Part shown: positions 46,865 through 55,039 of the stretch, piece after piece
Layout of the letters: each line of letters opens with the position of its first letter
Numbering within the stretch: position 1 is the stretch's first letter
Origin: Occultella aeris
GTDB taxonomy: Bacteria; Actinomycetota; Actinomycetes; Actinomycetales; Beutenbergiaceae
Direction: 5' to 3'
DNA length: 64,000 nucleotides
NCBI RefSeq assembly: GCF_902703175.1
Contig: NZ_CACRYJ010000058.1
Location: forward strand, 1-64,000
Made by a program: the position numbers and the translations under genes
The notes under the pieces: generated by a model
Told to the model about the DNA's origin: nothing
Seen by the model: the letters and a program-made list of their open reading frames with translations, nothing else
Database searches by the model: none

Positions 46865-47926
46865 GTGCCCACCGTCACCCTCGCCCAGGTCGCCGAGCGC
46901 GCCGGCGTGACCGTGCCGACGGCGTCGAAGGTCCTCAACGGCCGCACCGACGTCTCGGCCGCCACCCGCGCCCGGGTCCTGGCCGCCGTCGCCGAGACCG
47001 GCTACCGGAGCCGGCGCGCGCACGGGGCCGCCCGCGCGGACGATGAGAGCGGTCTCATAGACCTGGTCATCAGCGGCGTCGAGGGCACCTGGGCGAACCG
47101 GGCCCTGTCCGGCGTCGAATTCGCCGCGAACCTCGTCGGGCTGGACGTCGTCGTGACCGTCGCGCGGCCGGCGGCCGATCGGGACTGGGCCGCACGCCTG
47201 GTGGCACGACGCTCGAGCGGGGCGGTGCTGGCCCTGGTCGAGCCGACCCCGGAGCAGTACGCCGCCCTCGACGTCGCCCGGATCCCGGTCGTGATCCTCG
47301 ACCCCCGTTCGGAGCCACCGGCGGCCGTCCCGAGCGTGGGCGCCGGCAACTGGGCCGGCGGCCGGGCCGCCGCCCAGCACCTGCTCGAGCTGGGACACCG
47401 GCATCTGGGGGTGATCGCCGGTGCCCCGGACCACCTGTACGGCCGGGCGCGCGTGGACGGCTTCGGCTCGGCGCTGCGCGAGCACGGCCTCGAGGTCCGG
47501 GACGCCGACGTGGTGCATGCGGACTGGTCCTACGCGGGCGCGCTGGGCGCCGCCATGAGGCTCCTGGACCGCCCCGACCGCCCGAGTGCCGTGTTCGCGT
47601 GCTCGGACAACATGGCGCTTGGAGCCCTGGAGGCCGCCCGGCGACTCGGCGTGCGCGTTCCCGGTGCGATGTCCGTGATCGGTTACGACGACGCCCCGGA
47701 GGCTCGGTGGACCTCACCCCAACTGACCACGATCCGCCAGCCGGTCGCCGAGATGGGCGCGGCCGCGCTGCGGATGCTGCTGCGGGTGCGCGGCGGCGCC
47801 GACACCTTCGTCGGTGACGGTCACACGCCCCGCGAGGAGCTCGCCACCCGCCTGGTGGCCCGGGGCAGCACGGCATCCTGGCCCACCATCGACCAGCCGC
47901 ACCGGACCGGGAAGGAGGACGGCTAG
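46865..47926 (+). CDS. LacI-family transcriptional regulator
   Basis: 353 aa with a GTG start. The HTH is VTLAQVAERAGVTVPTASKVLNGRTDVS (about 4-31), followed by a hinge and a periplasmic-binding-like domain (HRHLGVIAGAPDHLYGRARVDGFGSAL, SVIGYDDAPEARWTSPQLTTIRQP). It probably represses the flanking sugar genes and responds to a sugar or keto-sugar. It lies between thuA and the ABC operon. Confidence 0.9.
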   Translation: MPTVTLAQVAERAGVTVPTASKVLNGRTDVSAATRARVLAAVAETGYRSRRAHGAARADDESGLIDLVISGVEGTWANRALSGVEFAANLVGLDVVVTVARPAADRDWAARLVARRSSGAVLALVEPTPEQYAALDVARIPVVILDPRSEPPAAVPSVGAGNWAGGRAAAQHLLELGHRHLGVIAGAPDHLYGRARVDGFGSALREHGLEVRDADVVHADWSYAGALGAAMRLLDRPDRPSAVFACSDNMALGALEAARRLGVRVPGAMSVIGYDDAPEARWTSPQLTTIRQPVAEMGAAALRMLLRVRGGADTFVGDGHTPREELATRLVARGSTASWPTIDQPHRTGKEDG

Positions 47927-48017
47927 ACAATCAGTCACCCTCCACGCCGAGGGTGGTCCGCACGTTCAAGGATGAACAAGCGGCAGGCGATGACGCCGCC
48001 GCGAGAAAGGACCCGAC

Positions 48018-49331
48018 ATGTCAATGCGTGCTTCGAAGGCGGCACTGAGCCGCCGTGGATTCCTCGGTGTCGCCGGCGGTACGGCCGCCGTTTCGGCCCT
48101 CGCCGCGTGCTCCGGTGGGGGCGAGGGCGGTGGCGGGGGCGGTGGCGACACCCTGAAGTTCTGGAACATGCCCTGGGGCGGCACCGAGTTCAACCCCAGC
48201 GACAAGGAGATCACCGAGGCCTACGAGCCTGCCGACGACCTGCCCTCCGCCGTCTACCAGGAGATCCAGTGGGCGAACTTCACCCAGACCTTCTCCTCGG
48301 CCGTCGCCTCCAACACCGGCCCCGCCGTCAGCTCGGGTGGTGGCACCCAGGCGTTCCTGTTCGAGTCGCAGGGCAAGATCGCCTACGCCGACGACCTCCT
48401 CGAGAGCTGGAAGGCCAACGGCCTCTACGACGACTTCCTCCCCGGCCTCATCGACGCGATGAAGGTCGAGGGCGGCTACGCGGCCGTCCCGTACAACCTC
48501 GACATGCGGGTGCAGTGGTACAACACCGCGCTCTTGGAACAGGCGGGCGTCGAGCCCCCCACCGACTGGCCGAGCTACCTCGAGGTGAGCGAGGCACTGA
48601 AGGGGATCGGCGCCTACAGCTTCGGCGTGGGTGCGGGTTCGGGCAGCTTCACCGGCAGCCACATCATGACCAGTTTCATGATCAACAACGGCGGCGGCCT
48701 GTTCAACGCGGACCAGGAGCCGGACTGCGTCACCGACGCCAACATCGAGGCGATGGAGTTCGTCCTCGAGATGGTCGCCAAGGGCTACGTGGACCCGGGT
48801 TCGGTCACCTACACCAGCGACAACGTTCAGACCCAGTGGAAGGACCGCAGGTTCGCCATGGGCTGGGACGGTGCCGGGCTCGCCGCGAACGTCGGTGGCG
48901 ACGTCGCCGCGGAACTCGCGGTCAACAGCCCGCTCGTCGGCCCGCACGGCGACTTCGGTGCCCTGTACTTCCCGAACAACATCATGATGTACACGAACAC
49001 CCCGAGCCAGGAGGGCTCGGAGGCCTTCCTGACGTACTACTACCAGAACATGGCGCCGCTCTGGACCGAGCACACCGGGATCGGGCTGCCCCCGCTGAGG
49101 TCGATCGCGGACACCCCGGAGTTCCAGTCCGACGTGAACGCGGTCAAGATCATCGAGGAGTGGCAGCCGATCTCCAGGACTTGGGGTGCACCTGGTTCGG
49201 ACGCGCTGTTCCTCGGCGTCACCGACGTCGACGGGACCCCTGCGATGGGGACGTTCACGCAGCAGATCCTGTCCGGGGCGGCCACCGCCGTGGACGCTCT
49301 GACCACGCTGCAGCAGGCCCTCGAGGGCTGA
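48018..49331 (+). CDS. Sugar ABC transporter substrate-binding lipoprotein
   Basis: 437 aa. A twin-arginine-type leader (SRRGFLGV, residues 11-18) ends in a lipobox LAAC (Cys31), so it is probably Tat-exported and lipidated. A Gly-rich linker and an SBP_bac_1 fold follow (DTLKFWNMPWGG, GQWKDRRFAMGWDG-type region). It starts the ABC-GMC operon 91 bp after the regulator and is followed by a hairpin. No ATPase gene is present, so a shared MsiK-type ATPase is likely. Confidence 0.87.
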   Translation: MSMRASKAALSRRGFLGVAGGTAAVSALAACSGGGEGGGGGGGDTLKFWNMPWGGTEFNPSDKEITEAYEPADDLPSAVYQEIQWANFTQTFSSAVASNTGPAVSSGGGTQAFLFESQGKIAYADDLLESWKANGLYDDFLPGLIDAMKVEGGYAAVPYNLDMRVQWYNTALLEQAGVEPPTDWPSYLEVSEALKGIGAYSFGVGAGSGSFTGSHIMTSFMINNGGGLFNADQEPDCVTDANIEAMEFVLEMVAKGYVDPGSVTYTSDNVQTQWKDRRFAMGWDGAGLAANVGGDVAAELAVNSPLVGPHGDFGALYFPNNIMMYTNTPSQEGSEAFLTYYYQNMAPLWTEHTGIGLPPLRSIADTPEFQSDVNAVKIIEEWQPISRTWGAPGSDALFLGVTDVDGTPAMGTFTQQILSGAATAVDALTTLQQALEG

Positions 49332-49339
49332 GCCGAACC

Positions 49340-49373
49340 GGGCCGCGCCGGCGCCGCACCGCCGGCGCGGCCC
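49340..49373 (+). terminator. Intercistronic hairpin after the sugar-binding protein gene
   Basis: A perfect 14-bp stem, GGGCCGCGCCGGCG and CGCCGGCGCGGCCC, with a 6-nt loop, between the binding protein and the permease genes. Same layout as in gluABCD: probably partial termination or mRNA protection. Confidence 0.7.
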
Positions 49374-49407
49374 CGCCGCCCACCGCACCTGTCAACGAAG
49401 GAGTTGC

Positions 49408-50370
49408 ATGTCAACCGATTCCGTGGCGCAGTCGCTGCGCCGCGCGCGCTCGGGAGTCGGCGTCGCCGGCGCCGGCCGCCCGCCGGACGCGCGCCCCAAG
49501 CGCGTCCTGAGCCCGCGCAACGTGACCATGATCGCGCTCGTCCTACCCTCGATCCTTCTGGTCCTGCTGCTGAACGCCTACCCGGTCCTCTACGCCGGCG
49601 TCCAGTCCGTGCGGGACGGGGACCTGATCTCCTCCGGAGACTTCGTCGGTCTGGCCAACTACCAGACCGTCCTGTCCGACCCCGTCTTCTGGCAGGCGGC
49701 CCGGTTCACCCTCGTGTTCACGCTCGTCGGGGTGTTCGGCAGCTGGGCGATGGGGATGGGGCTCGCGCTCCTGCTCCGCCGCCGGATCCCGGCCGGCGGC
49801 CTGTTCAAGGTGCTCCTGCTGCTCCCGTGGGTGGTCCCGGTGGTGGTCTCGGCCACGTCCTGGAACTGGCTCGTGGCCACCCCGCAGAGCCCGTTGCCGA
49901 TCCTGGCCGACGCGCTCGGCTTCGGCCGCGTGCTCTTCCTCGCGAACCCGCTGCTGGCCCAGATCACCGTGTGCGTCTTCAAGGTCTGGATCAGCTTCCC
50001 GTTCATGATGATGATGATGGGCGCCGCGCTGGCCGCGGTGGACAACAACGTGTACGAGGCGGCCCGGGTGGACGGTGCCAGCGGCGCCCAGCTGCTGCGC
50101 ACCATGACCCTGCCGCTGACCGCGAAGTCGACGTTCATCAGCTGGATCCTGATGACGATCTTCTGTGTCAACGACTTCCCCACGGTCTTCCTGCTGACCG
50201 GCGGTGGCCCAGTGAACGCCACTCAGACGTTGGTGGTGCAGGCCTATCGCACGGTGTTCCTCGACTTCGAGACCGGGCCCGGCGTCGCGATCGCCTTCCT
50301 GATGACGGTCGTGCTCGTGGTGATCTCGGTCGTCCTGTATCGAAGCGTGAAGAAGGTGGACATCGAATGA
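49408..50370 (+). CDS. Sugar ABC permease 1 (MalF/UgpA type)
   Basis: 320 aa with a basic cytoplasmic start, about six membrane helices, and the permease EAA loop YEAARVDGASGAQLLRTMTLPL. The start follows GAAGGAG. The stop overlaps the next gene by 4 nt (ATGA). Confidence 0.9.
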   Translation: MSTDSVAQSLRRARSGVGVAGAGRPPDARPKRVLSPRNVTMIALVLPSILLVLLLNAYPVLYAGVQSVRDGDLISSGDFVGLANYQTVLSDPVFWQAARFTLVFTLVGVFGSWAMGMGLALLLRRRIPAGGLFKVLLLLPWVVPVVVSATSWNWLVATPQSPLPILADALGFGRVLFLANPLLAQITVCVFKVWISFPFMMMMMGAALAAVDNNVYEAARVDGASGAQLLRTMTLPLTAKSTFISWILMTIFCVNDFPTVFLLTGGGPVNATQTLVVQAYRTVFLDFETGPGVAIAFLMTVVLVVISVVLYRSVKKVDIE

Positions 50371-51242
50371 GCGCTGCAACTCTCCCCCGGACCTCGCCGA
50401 AGGCGGCATCGCGCCGCCCCACGGCCACGGAGGCCGAACTCCGCGGGCGCTGGTGGCGCTTCACGGTGCTGCTCGTGGTCACCGCCATCACGATCGTGCC
50501 GATCGTCGCCGTGGTGTACCTGTCCCTGCAACCAGCCCTGGGCAGCGCGGTCACCGCCCCGTTCACGTTCGAGAACTTCGCGAACGTGTTCGCCGGGACG
50601 AACGTGCTGCTCTGGTTGCAGAACAGCCTGGTGGTCACCCTGATCACCGTGGTGATCGCGGTGTCGGTCGCCGCCCCGGCCGGGTACGTGCTCTCCCGGG
50701 GACGGAGCAAGCTGGTCTCGGGGTACTCGTTGCTGCTGTTCGTGATCCAGTCGCTGCCGATCGTGACCGCGGTCATCCCGCTGTTCATCCTGTTCGCACG
50801 ACTGAATCTGGTGGACAGCCTGACGGGGGTGACCATCGTCTACGTCGGCTCCACGATGTCCGTGGCGATCTGGATGATGGCGGCCTATTACGACTCGATC
50901 CCGATCAGCCTGGAGGAGGCCGGCTGGATGGACGGGGTCAGCGTGTTCGGCGGGTTCGTCCGGATCGTGCTGCGCAACTCCCTGCCCGGGGTGCTGTCCA
51001 CGGCGATCTTCGCGTTCCTGCTGAGCTGGAACGACTACCTGATCGCCACCGTGTTCCTGCGCTCGGACTACAACTACACGCTGCCGATCGGCGTGCAGAC
51101 CTTCTTCCAGCAGAACTCGACGAACTGGGGCCTCGTCATGGCCGTCGCGGTGGTCATGATGCTGCCGCCGATCATCGTGTTCGGGGTGCTGAACAAGTAC
51201 TTCAGCGTCGGCGGTATCGGGGGGTCCCTTGCTGGGAAGTGA
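50367..51242 (+). CDS. Sugar ABC permease 2 (MalG type)
   Basis: 291 aa, about six helices, with the EAA loop LEEAGWMDGVSVFGGFVRIVLRNSLPG. It forms the heterodimeric channel with permease 1. Its stop overlaps the next gene, whose start lies inside it, so the GMC enzyme is coupled to the transporter. Confidence 0.9.
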   Translation: MSAATLPRTSPKAASRRPTATEAELRGRWWRFTVLLVVTAITIVPIVAVVYLSLQPALGSAVTAPFTFENFANVFAGTNVLLWLQNSLVVTLITVVIAVSVAAPAGYVLSRGRSKLVSGYSLLLFVIQSLPIVTAVIPLFILFARLNLVDSLTGVTIVYVGSTMSVAIWMMAAYYDSIPISLEEAGWMDGVSVFGGFVRIVLRNSLPGVLSTAIFAFLLSWNDYLIATVFLRSDYNYTLPIGVQTFFQQNSTNWGLVMAVAVVMMLPPIIVFGVLNKYFSVGGIGGSLAGK

Positions 51243-53265
51243 CGCCCTCCGGGCGGCCGTCGACCGGGTCATCCCTGCCGACGACTGGCCGGGCGGCTGG
51301 GCCGGGGGCGTCCGTGAGCACCTCGCCTCGCCGTTCGTCGAGGAGCCCGCCCGAGCGGTCCTGGCCGATCTCGTCGCCGGCCTGGACCGCTGGGCCCGGT
51401 CCCGCGGCGCCGCGGGATTCGCGGCGCTGCCGCCCGCGGAGCAGGACGAAGGGCTGGCGGCGACACAGGCCGACCCGGACCTGACGCCGGCTTTCGCCCT
51501 GCTCCGGCGGCTGTGCTGGGAGGGGTACTACGCGGCGACGGCGGGCCGCTCCCCCGCCGGGCTGGCCATGGTCGGCTTCCGGGCGGTGCCGCCGGGAGTG
51601 GTGCCGGTCGAGCCCGAGGCTCCCGCCTCGGTTCGCATCGACGAGGTCCGACGGCGGTACGACGCCATCGTGGTCGGCAGCGGTCCGGGCGGTGGTACCG
51701 CCGCCCGGGTGCTCACCGCGGCGGGCCGGCACGTCCTGCTCGTCGAGCGGGCACCGGCCCGCAACAACGCCGAGCTGCGCGGCGATCACCTGCGCGGCAA
51801 GCGGAACGCCGTGTACTCCCCGACGGTCGGGCCCGGTCCCGGGTACCCGCGGGAACTGGATACCGCCGACGGCCCGATCGAGGTCGACGCGGCCACCGAC
51901 GCCGGCTTGTACGGGTTGAACGCCGATGTCCTCGGCGGTGGCACCCGGGTCTGGCAGGGCATGGCGTGGCGGTTCCTGCCGGAGGACTTCCGGATGCGGC
52001 AGGTCTACGGGAATCCCGAGGGCGCGAGCCTGGCGGACTGGCCGGTGGACCACGCCGAGCTGGAGCCCTACTACGCGCGGGCCGAGGCCGAGCTGGGCGT
52101 CAGCGGCGCCGAGGGTTCACTCACCGCGCGGACGCCGCGCTCGGGCGGCTACCCGATGCCGGCCATGGGCACCGAGCCCGCCCGCGAACTCCTTGCGCGC
52201 GCAGCGGAGGATCTCGGCTGGGGCTGGGGCCCGATCCCTCTCGCCCTGAACAGCGTCCCGCACGCCGGCCGCCCGGCCTGCGTACGGTGCGCACAGTGCG
52301 TGGGCCACGCCTGTCCCGTCGACGCGAAGAACGGGGCGCACAACACGGTCATCCCGCTCGCGCTGGCCACCGGACGGTGCGACCTGCTCCAGGACGCCGA
52401 GGTCGTCGAGGTCCGCGACGGCCACGGCGCCGCCGGGGTCACCCTCATGGTCGGCGCGTCAGGACCGACGCCGGTCGCGCTGGACGTTGCCGCGGACGTG
52501 GTGGTCGTCTCCGCGGGCGCGGTGGAGACGCCCCGGCTGCTGCTCGCCTCCGGCCTGGGCAATGACCAGCTCGGGCGGCACCTGCACGACCACCGGTTCG
52601 TGAGCATCCTCGGCACCGTCGACGAGCCGGTCAAGCCGTACGTCGGCCCCGGCCACAGCATCGCCACCCTCGACCACGTGCACGCCGGCACCGTCCCATG
52701 GGGTGGCGGCGTCCTCGTGGACCTGATGAGCCTGCTGCCGCTGACCTCCGCCGGTTCGCCCGCGCCCGGCGTGCCCGACTGGGGTGCCGCTCACAAGGAG
52801 TGGATGCGGACCGGCCGGGCGCACGTGTTCGGGGTGTTCGGGATGGGCCAGGAGATCCCGGTCGCCACGTCCCGGGTCGGCCTGAGCCCCCGGGTCCGCG
52901 ACCGGTGGGGACGCCCGGGCGCGATCCTGCGCAAGGACGTCCACCCGGCCTCGCTGGAGATCGACGACGGCATGGCCCGCGAGGGTGCGACGTGGCTGAG
53001 CGCGGCCGGTGCGACGGACGTGCGCCGGCTGGTCGGGACCGCGACGGCGTCGGCGGCGGGCGAGCACTCGTGCGGCACCGCGCGGATGGGCACCTCGCCG
53101 CATACCTCCGCGACCGATCCCTACGGTCGCCTGCACGGGGCGCGTCGGGTGGTCGTCTGCGACTCCTCGCTGCACCCCACGAACGGCTCCGTGAACCCGA
53201 CGCTGACGATCATGGCGAACGCGTTCCGGGTGGCCGAGCACCTCGTGGCGCACTGGCCGGGCTGA
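51229..53265 (+). CDS. GMC oxidoreductase fused to its gluconate-dehydrogenase-type small subunit
   Basis: 678 aa with a TTG start 14 nt inside the upstream permease gene. Residues 1-about 140 resemble the small subunit of FAD gluconate/glucoside dehydrogenases (gluconate_2-dh3); residues about 143-678 are the FAD-dependent GMC catalytic subunit, with GSGPGGGTA (150-158) and the C-terminal EHSCGTARMG and NPTLTIMAN blocks. Cys351, 354, 357 and 362 (CVRCAQCVGHAC) resemble the Fe-S motif of the catalytic subunit of FAD glucose dehydrogenases. No signal peptide is visible, so it may be cytoplasmic. A glucoside 3-dehydrogenase is the best guess. Confidence 0.78.
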   Translation: MLGSDALRAAVDRVIPADDWPGGWAGGVREHLASPFVEEPARAVLADLVAGLDRWARSRGAAGFAALPPAEQDEGLAATQADPDLTPAFALLRRLCWEGYYAATAGRSPAGLAMVGFRAVPPGVVPVEPEAPASVRIDEVRRRYDAIVVGSGPGGGTAARVLTAAGRHVLLVERAPARNNAELRGDHLRGKRNAVYSPTVGPGPGYPRELDTADGPIEVDAATDAGLYGLNADVLGGGTRVWQGMAWRFLPEDFRMRQVYGNPEGASLADWPVDHAELEPYYARAEAELGVSGAEGSLTARTPRSGGYPMPAMGTEPARELLARAAEDLGWGWGPIPLALNSVPHAGRPACVRCAQCVGHACPVDAKNGAHNTVIPLALATGRCDLLQDAEVVEVRDGHGAAGVTLMVGASGPTPVALDVAADVVVVSAGAVETPRLLLASGLGNDQLGRHLHDHRFVSILGTVDEPVKPYVGPGHSIATLDHVHAGTVPWGGGVLVDLMSLLPLTSAGSPAPGVPDWGAAHKEWMRTGRAHVFGVFGMGQEIPVATSRVGLSPRVRDRWGRPGAILRKDVHPASLEIDDGMAREGATWLSAAGATDVRRLVGTATASAAGEHSCGTARMGTSPHTSATDPYGRLHGARRVVVCDSSLHPTNGSVNPTLTIMANAFRVAEHLVAHWPG

Positions 53266-53271
53266 GCTTCG

Positions 53272-53838
53272 TCAGCCGCGCAGGCCGACGCAGTCGTGCT
53301 CCCAGAACACGTCCGCGTACACGAGCGCCCCGGTCATCCAGTCCCGGTGTGCCGGCAGGGTCACCACCTGGAACGCGGGTGCCGGGATCCGCACCGAGGG
53401 CGCGGTGAAGCCCCGGGTGGCAGCGGGAACGAACCCGAGCCGCGGGTAGTACCCGGGATCGCCCTCGAGGAATACCGCCGGCAGAGCGAGGTCGGCTGCC
53501 GCCGCCAGCGCCGCCCGCACCAGAGCCGTCCCGACCCCTCGCCGCTGATGGGTCGGCGCCACCGAGAGCGGGCTCAGCACGCCGACCTCCACGAGCTCTC
53601 GTGGTGCGTCCAGCCAGGACCGGGTGATCAGCACCTGCCCGACGACGACGCCGGCGGCCTCCGCGACGAGCGCGAGACCGTCACGCCCACACCTCCTCGA
53701 ACGCAATGCGCTCTCGAGGGCGGCGACCCGCTCGCCCTCGCCTCCGAAGGCGGCCCGGATGACCTGCCCGACGGCGTCCCGCTCGTCCAGTCGCTCGCGG
53801 CGGATCTCGGTCGCTGCGTTCGGTTCCACCCGCGGCAC
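53272..53838 (-). CDS. GNAT acetyltransferase (YhbS-like)
   Basis: 188 aa. Acetyl-CoA loop VAPTHQRRGVGTALVRAAL (about 94-112) and VFLEGDPGYYPRLGF, typical of YhbS-type proteins. ATG 53838 follows the predicted start. Its stop is 6 nt from the convergent GMC stop. Confidence 0.85.
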   Translation of the reverse strand: MPRVEPNAATEIRRERLDERDAVGQVIRAAFGGEGERVAALESALRSRRCGRDGLALVAEAAGVVVGQVLITRSWLDAPRELVEVGVLSPLSVAPTHQRRGVGTALVRAALAAAADLALPAVFLEGDPGYYPRLGFVPAATRGFTAPSVRIPAPAFQVVTLPAHRDWMTGALVYADVFWEHDCVGLRG

Positions 53839-53944
53839 GTTAGGTGCCCACGGAGCGCGGGGACAAGACGTTTTTCCCGCGGGACGCCGGCCACGGTCAG
53901 GGGCGCACCCGAAGCACCTCCGCCGTCGGGCTCCGGCGATGGAG

Positions 53945-53987
53945 CACGGGGCGCCGGGTCCTTCGGACGGATTCCCGACGCCCCGTG
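53945..53987 (-). terminator. Hairpin downstream of the lipoyl-protein ORF
   Basis: CACGGGGCGCCGGG and CCCGACGCCCCGTG, a 14-bp stem with one mismatch and a 15-nt loop, follows the lipoyl ORF stop (53996) on the minus strand. A remnant operon terminator that still has its shape. Confidence 0.65.
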
Positions 53988-53995
53988 GCCTGTTC

Positions 53996-54226
53996 CTACT
54001 CGATACGCGCGATGGGCGCGCCCTGGACGACGGCCTCGTCCTCGGACACGAGCAGGCGGACGGTGCCCGCGACGGGGGCGGTCACCTCGGCGTCGACCTT
54101 GTCCACCTGGACCCCGCCGAGCAGTTGACCGGAGGCCACGGTGTCGCCGTCGGCGACGAACCAGGTGGCCAGCACCCCTCGGTCTCGGGTTTGGTCTGGT
54201 CCAGGACGGGAAGGACGACGTCTCAT
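53996..54226 (-). pseudogene. Stand-alone lipoyl/biotinyl-domain protein, N-terminus frame-displaced
   Basis: 76 aa ORF. Residues 17-76 are a canonical lipoyl domain (GVLATWFVADGDTVASGQ, lipoyl-Lys in VDKVDAEV, then TAPVAGTVRLLV). The first 16 residues are Arg/Pro-rich, but the alternative frame there reads DVVLPVLDQTKPETEG, the expected N-terminal strand. A single base missing in the G-run near 54175 would restore it. The ATG overlaps the E1-beta remnant stop (ATGA), so this was the last gene of a 2-oxoacid dehydrogenase operon. Confidence 0.6.
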
Positions 54227-54337
54227 GGGAGCACGCTCCGGATGGCCGCCTCGATCCGGTCGTGGCGGGGCAGGACGGCGTACTCGAGAGATCGGGCGTG
54301 CGGGATGGGTACGTCCGGGACGGCCACCCGCCGAACG
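54223..54337 (-). pseudogene. C-terminal fragment of a 2-oxoacid dehydrogenase E1-beta gene
   Basis: About 36 residues, ending with RRVAVPDVPIPHARSLEYAV and EAAIRSVLP, match the extreme C-terminus of transketolase-like E1-beta subunits (pyruvate/acetoin type). Upstream, the frame runs into the repeat array at 54338, not into E1-beta sequence. So only the last tenth of the gene remains, directly abutting the repeats. Confidence 0.6.
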
Positions 54338-54597
54338 GTTCTGCGGCCCAAGGACTGGATCGGCCGCACGATGACACGTTCGTCCAGACCACCCTCCAGC
54401 GAACGTGCGGTTCTGCGGCCCGAGGACTGGTTCGGCCGCACGATGACACGCTCGACCGCCCGCCAGCGAAGGTGTGGTTGTCCGGCCCAACGACTGGTTC
54501 GGCCGCACGATGACACGTTCGTCCGGACCACCCTCCAGCGAACGCGCGGTTCTGCGGCCCAACGACTGGATCGGCCGCACGATCGCACTCTCGGCGA
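54338..54597. repeat. Four tandem palindromic repeats (67-72 bp)
   Basis: Copies begin at 54338, 54410, 54477 and 54549 (last partial; periods 72, 67, 72). Each starts GTTCTGCGGCCC or a variant, then GACTGG(A/T)TCGGCCGCACGAT and the segment around CGTTCGTC. Each unit can form a hairpin: GGCCGCA and ACGTTCG on one side pair with CGAACGT and TGCGGCC on the other. Every frame is open, so long ORFs here are artefacts. REP-like element; family not recognised. Confidence 0.7.
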
Positions 54598-54633
54598 CGC
54601 CCGTCGAGGGCGACGACACGCCGACGGTGCACC

Positions 54634-54667
54634 GCGCAGTACCGCGCATCGCGCAGTAGCGTGCAGT
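54634..54667. promoter_or_regulatory. Tandem 17-bp direct repeats before padR
   Basis: GCGCAGTACCGCGCATC (54634) and GCGCAGTAGCGTGCAGT (54651) are two consecutive 17-bp direct repeats, ending about 45 bp upstream of padR. Likely the PadR operator and its own promoter region. Confidence 0.45.
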
Positions 54668-54709
54668 GCATGGGTGGCCGATGGTCGCCCGCCCGATCAA
54701 GGAGTGGCG

Positions 54710-55039
54710 ATGGACACGACTCAGATGCTCAAGGGCGTGCTCGACCTGGCCGTGCTCGCCGTGGTCCGGGCCGAGGACGGCTACGGCTACGACGTGGTGC
54801 GGCGGCTGCGCGGCGCCGGACTGACCGACGTTGGGGACGCCTCGGTGTACGGCACCCTGCGGCGCCTGTACGCCGCCGGTGCCCTCACCAGCTATGTGGT
54901 GCCTTCGGACGAGGGACCGCACCGCAAGTACTACGGCATCACCCCGCAGGGCCGGGCCTCCCTGGACCTGCAGACCAAGCAGTGGCACGAGTTCGCACAC
55001 ACCATGACCGATCTTCTCGACCTGGCGGAGGCACACTGA
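54710..55039 (+). CDS. PadR family transcriptional regulator
   Basis: 109 aa winged-helix regulator: KGVLDLAVLAVVRAEDGYGYDVVRRL, ASVYGTLRRLYAAGALTSYVV, and HRKYYGITPQGRASLDL. ATG 54710 has an AAGGAG site. Its stop overlaps the next gene by 1 nt; PadR with a HAAS-domain protein is a recurrent pair. Confidence 0.92.
   Translation: MDTTQMLKGVLDLAVLAVVRAEDGYGYDVVRRLRGAGLTDVGDASVYGTLRRLYAAGALTSYVVPSDEGPHRKYYGITPQGRASLDLQTKQWHEFAHTMTDLLDLAEAH

Noticed and set aside
54338-54597. CRISPR-like array
   Set aside because: Units are contiguous, 67-72 bp, without unique spacers, and no cas genes are nearby.
53624-55036. Long frames on both strands across 53.6-55.0 kb
   Set aside because: They bridge the GNAT gene, the lipoyl remnant, the repeats and padR only because the repeats contain no stops.
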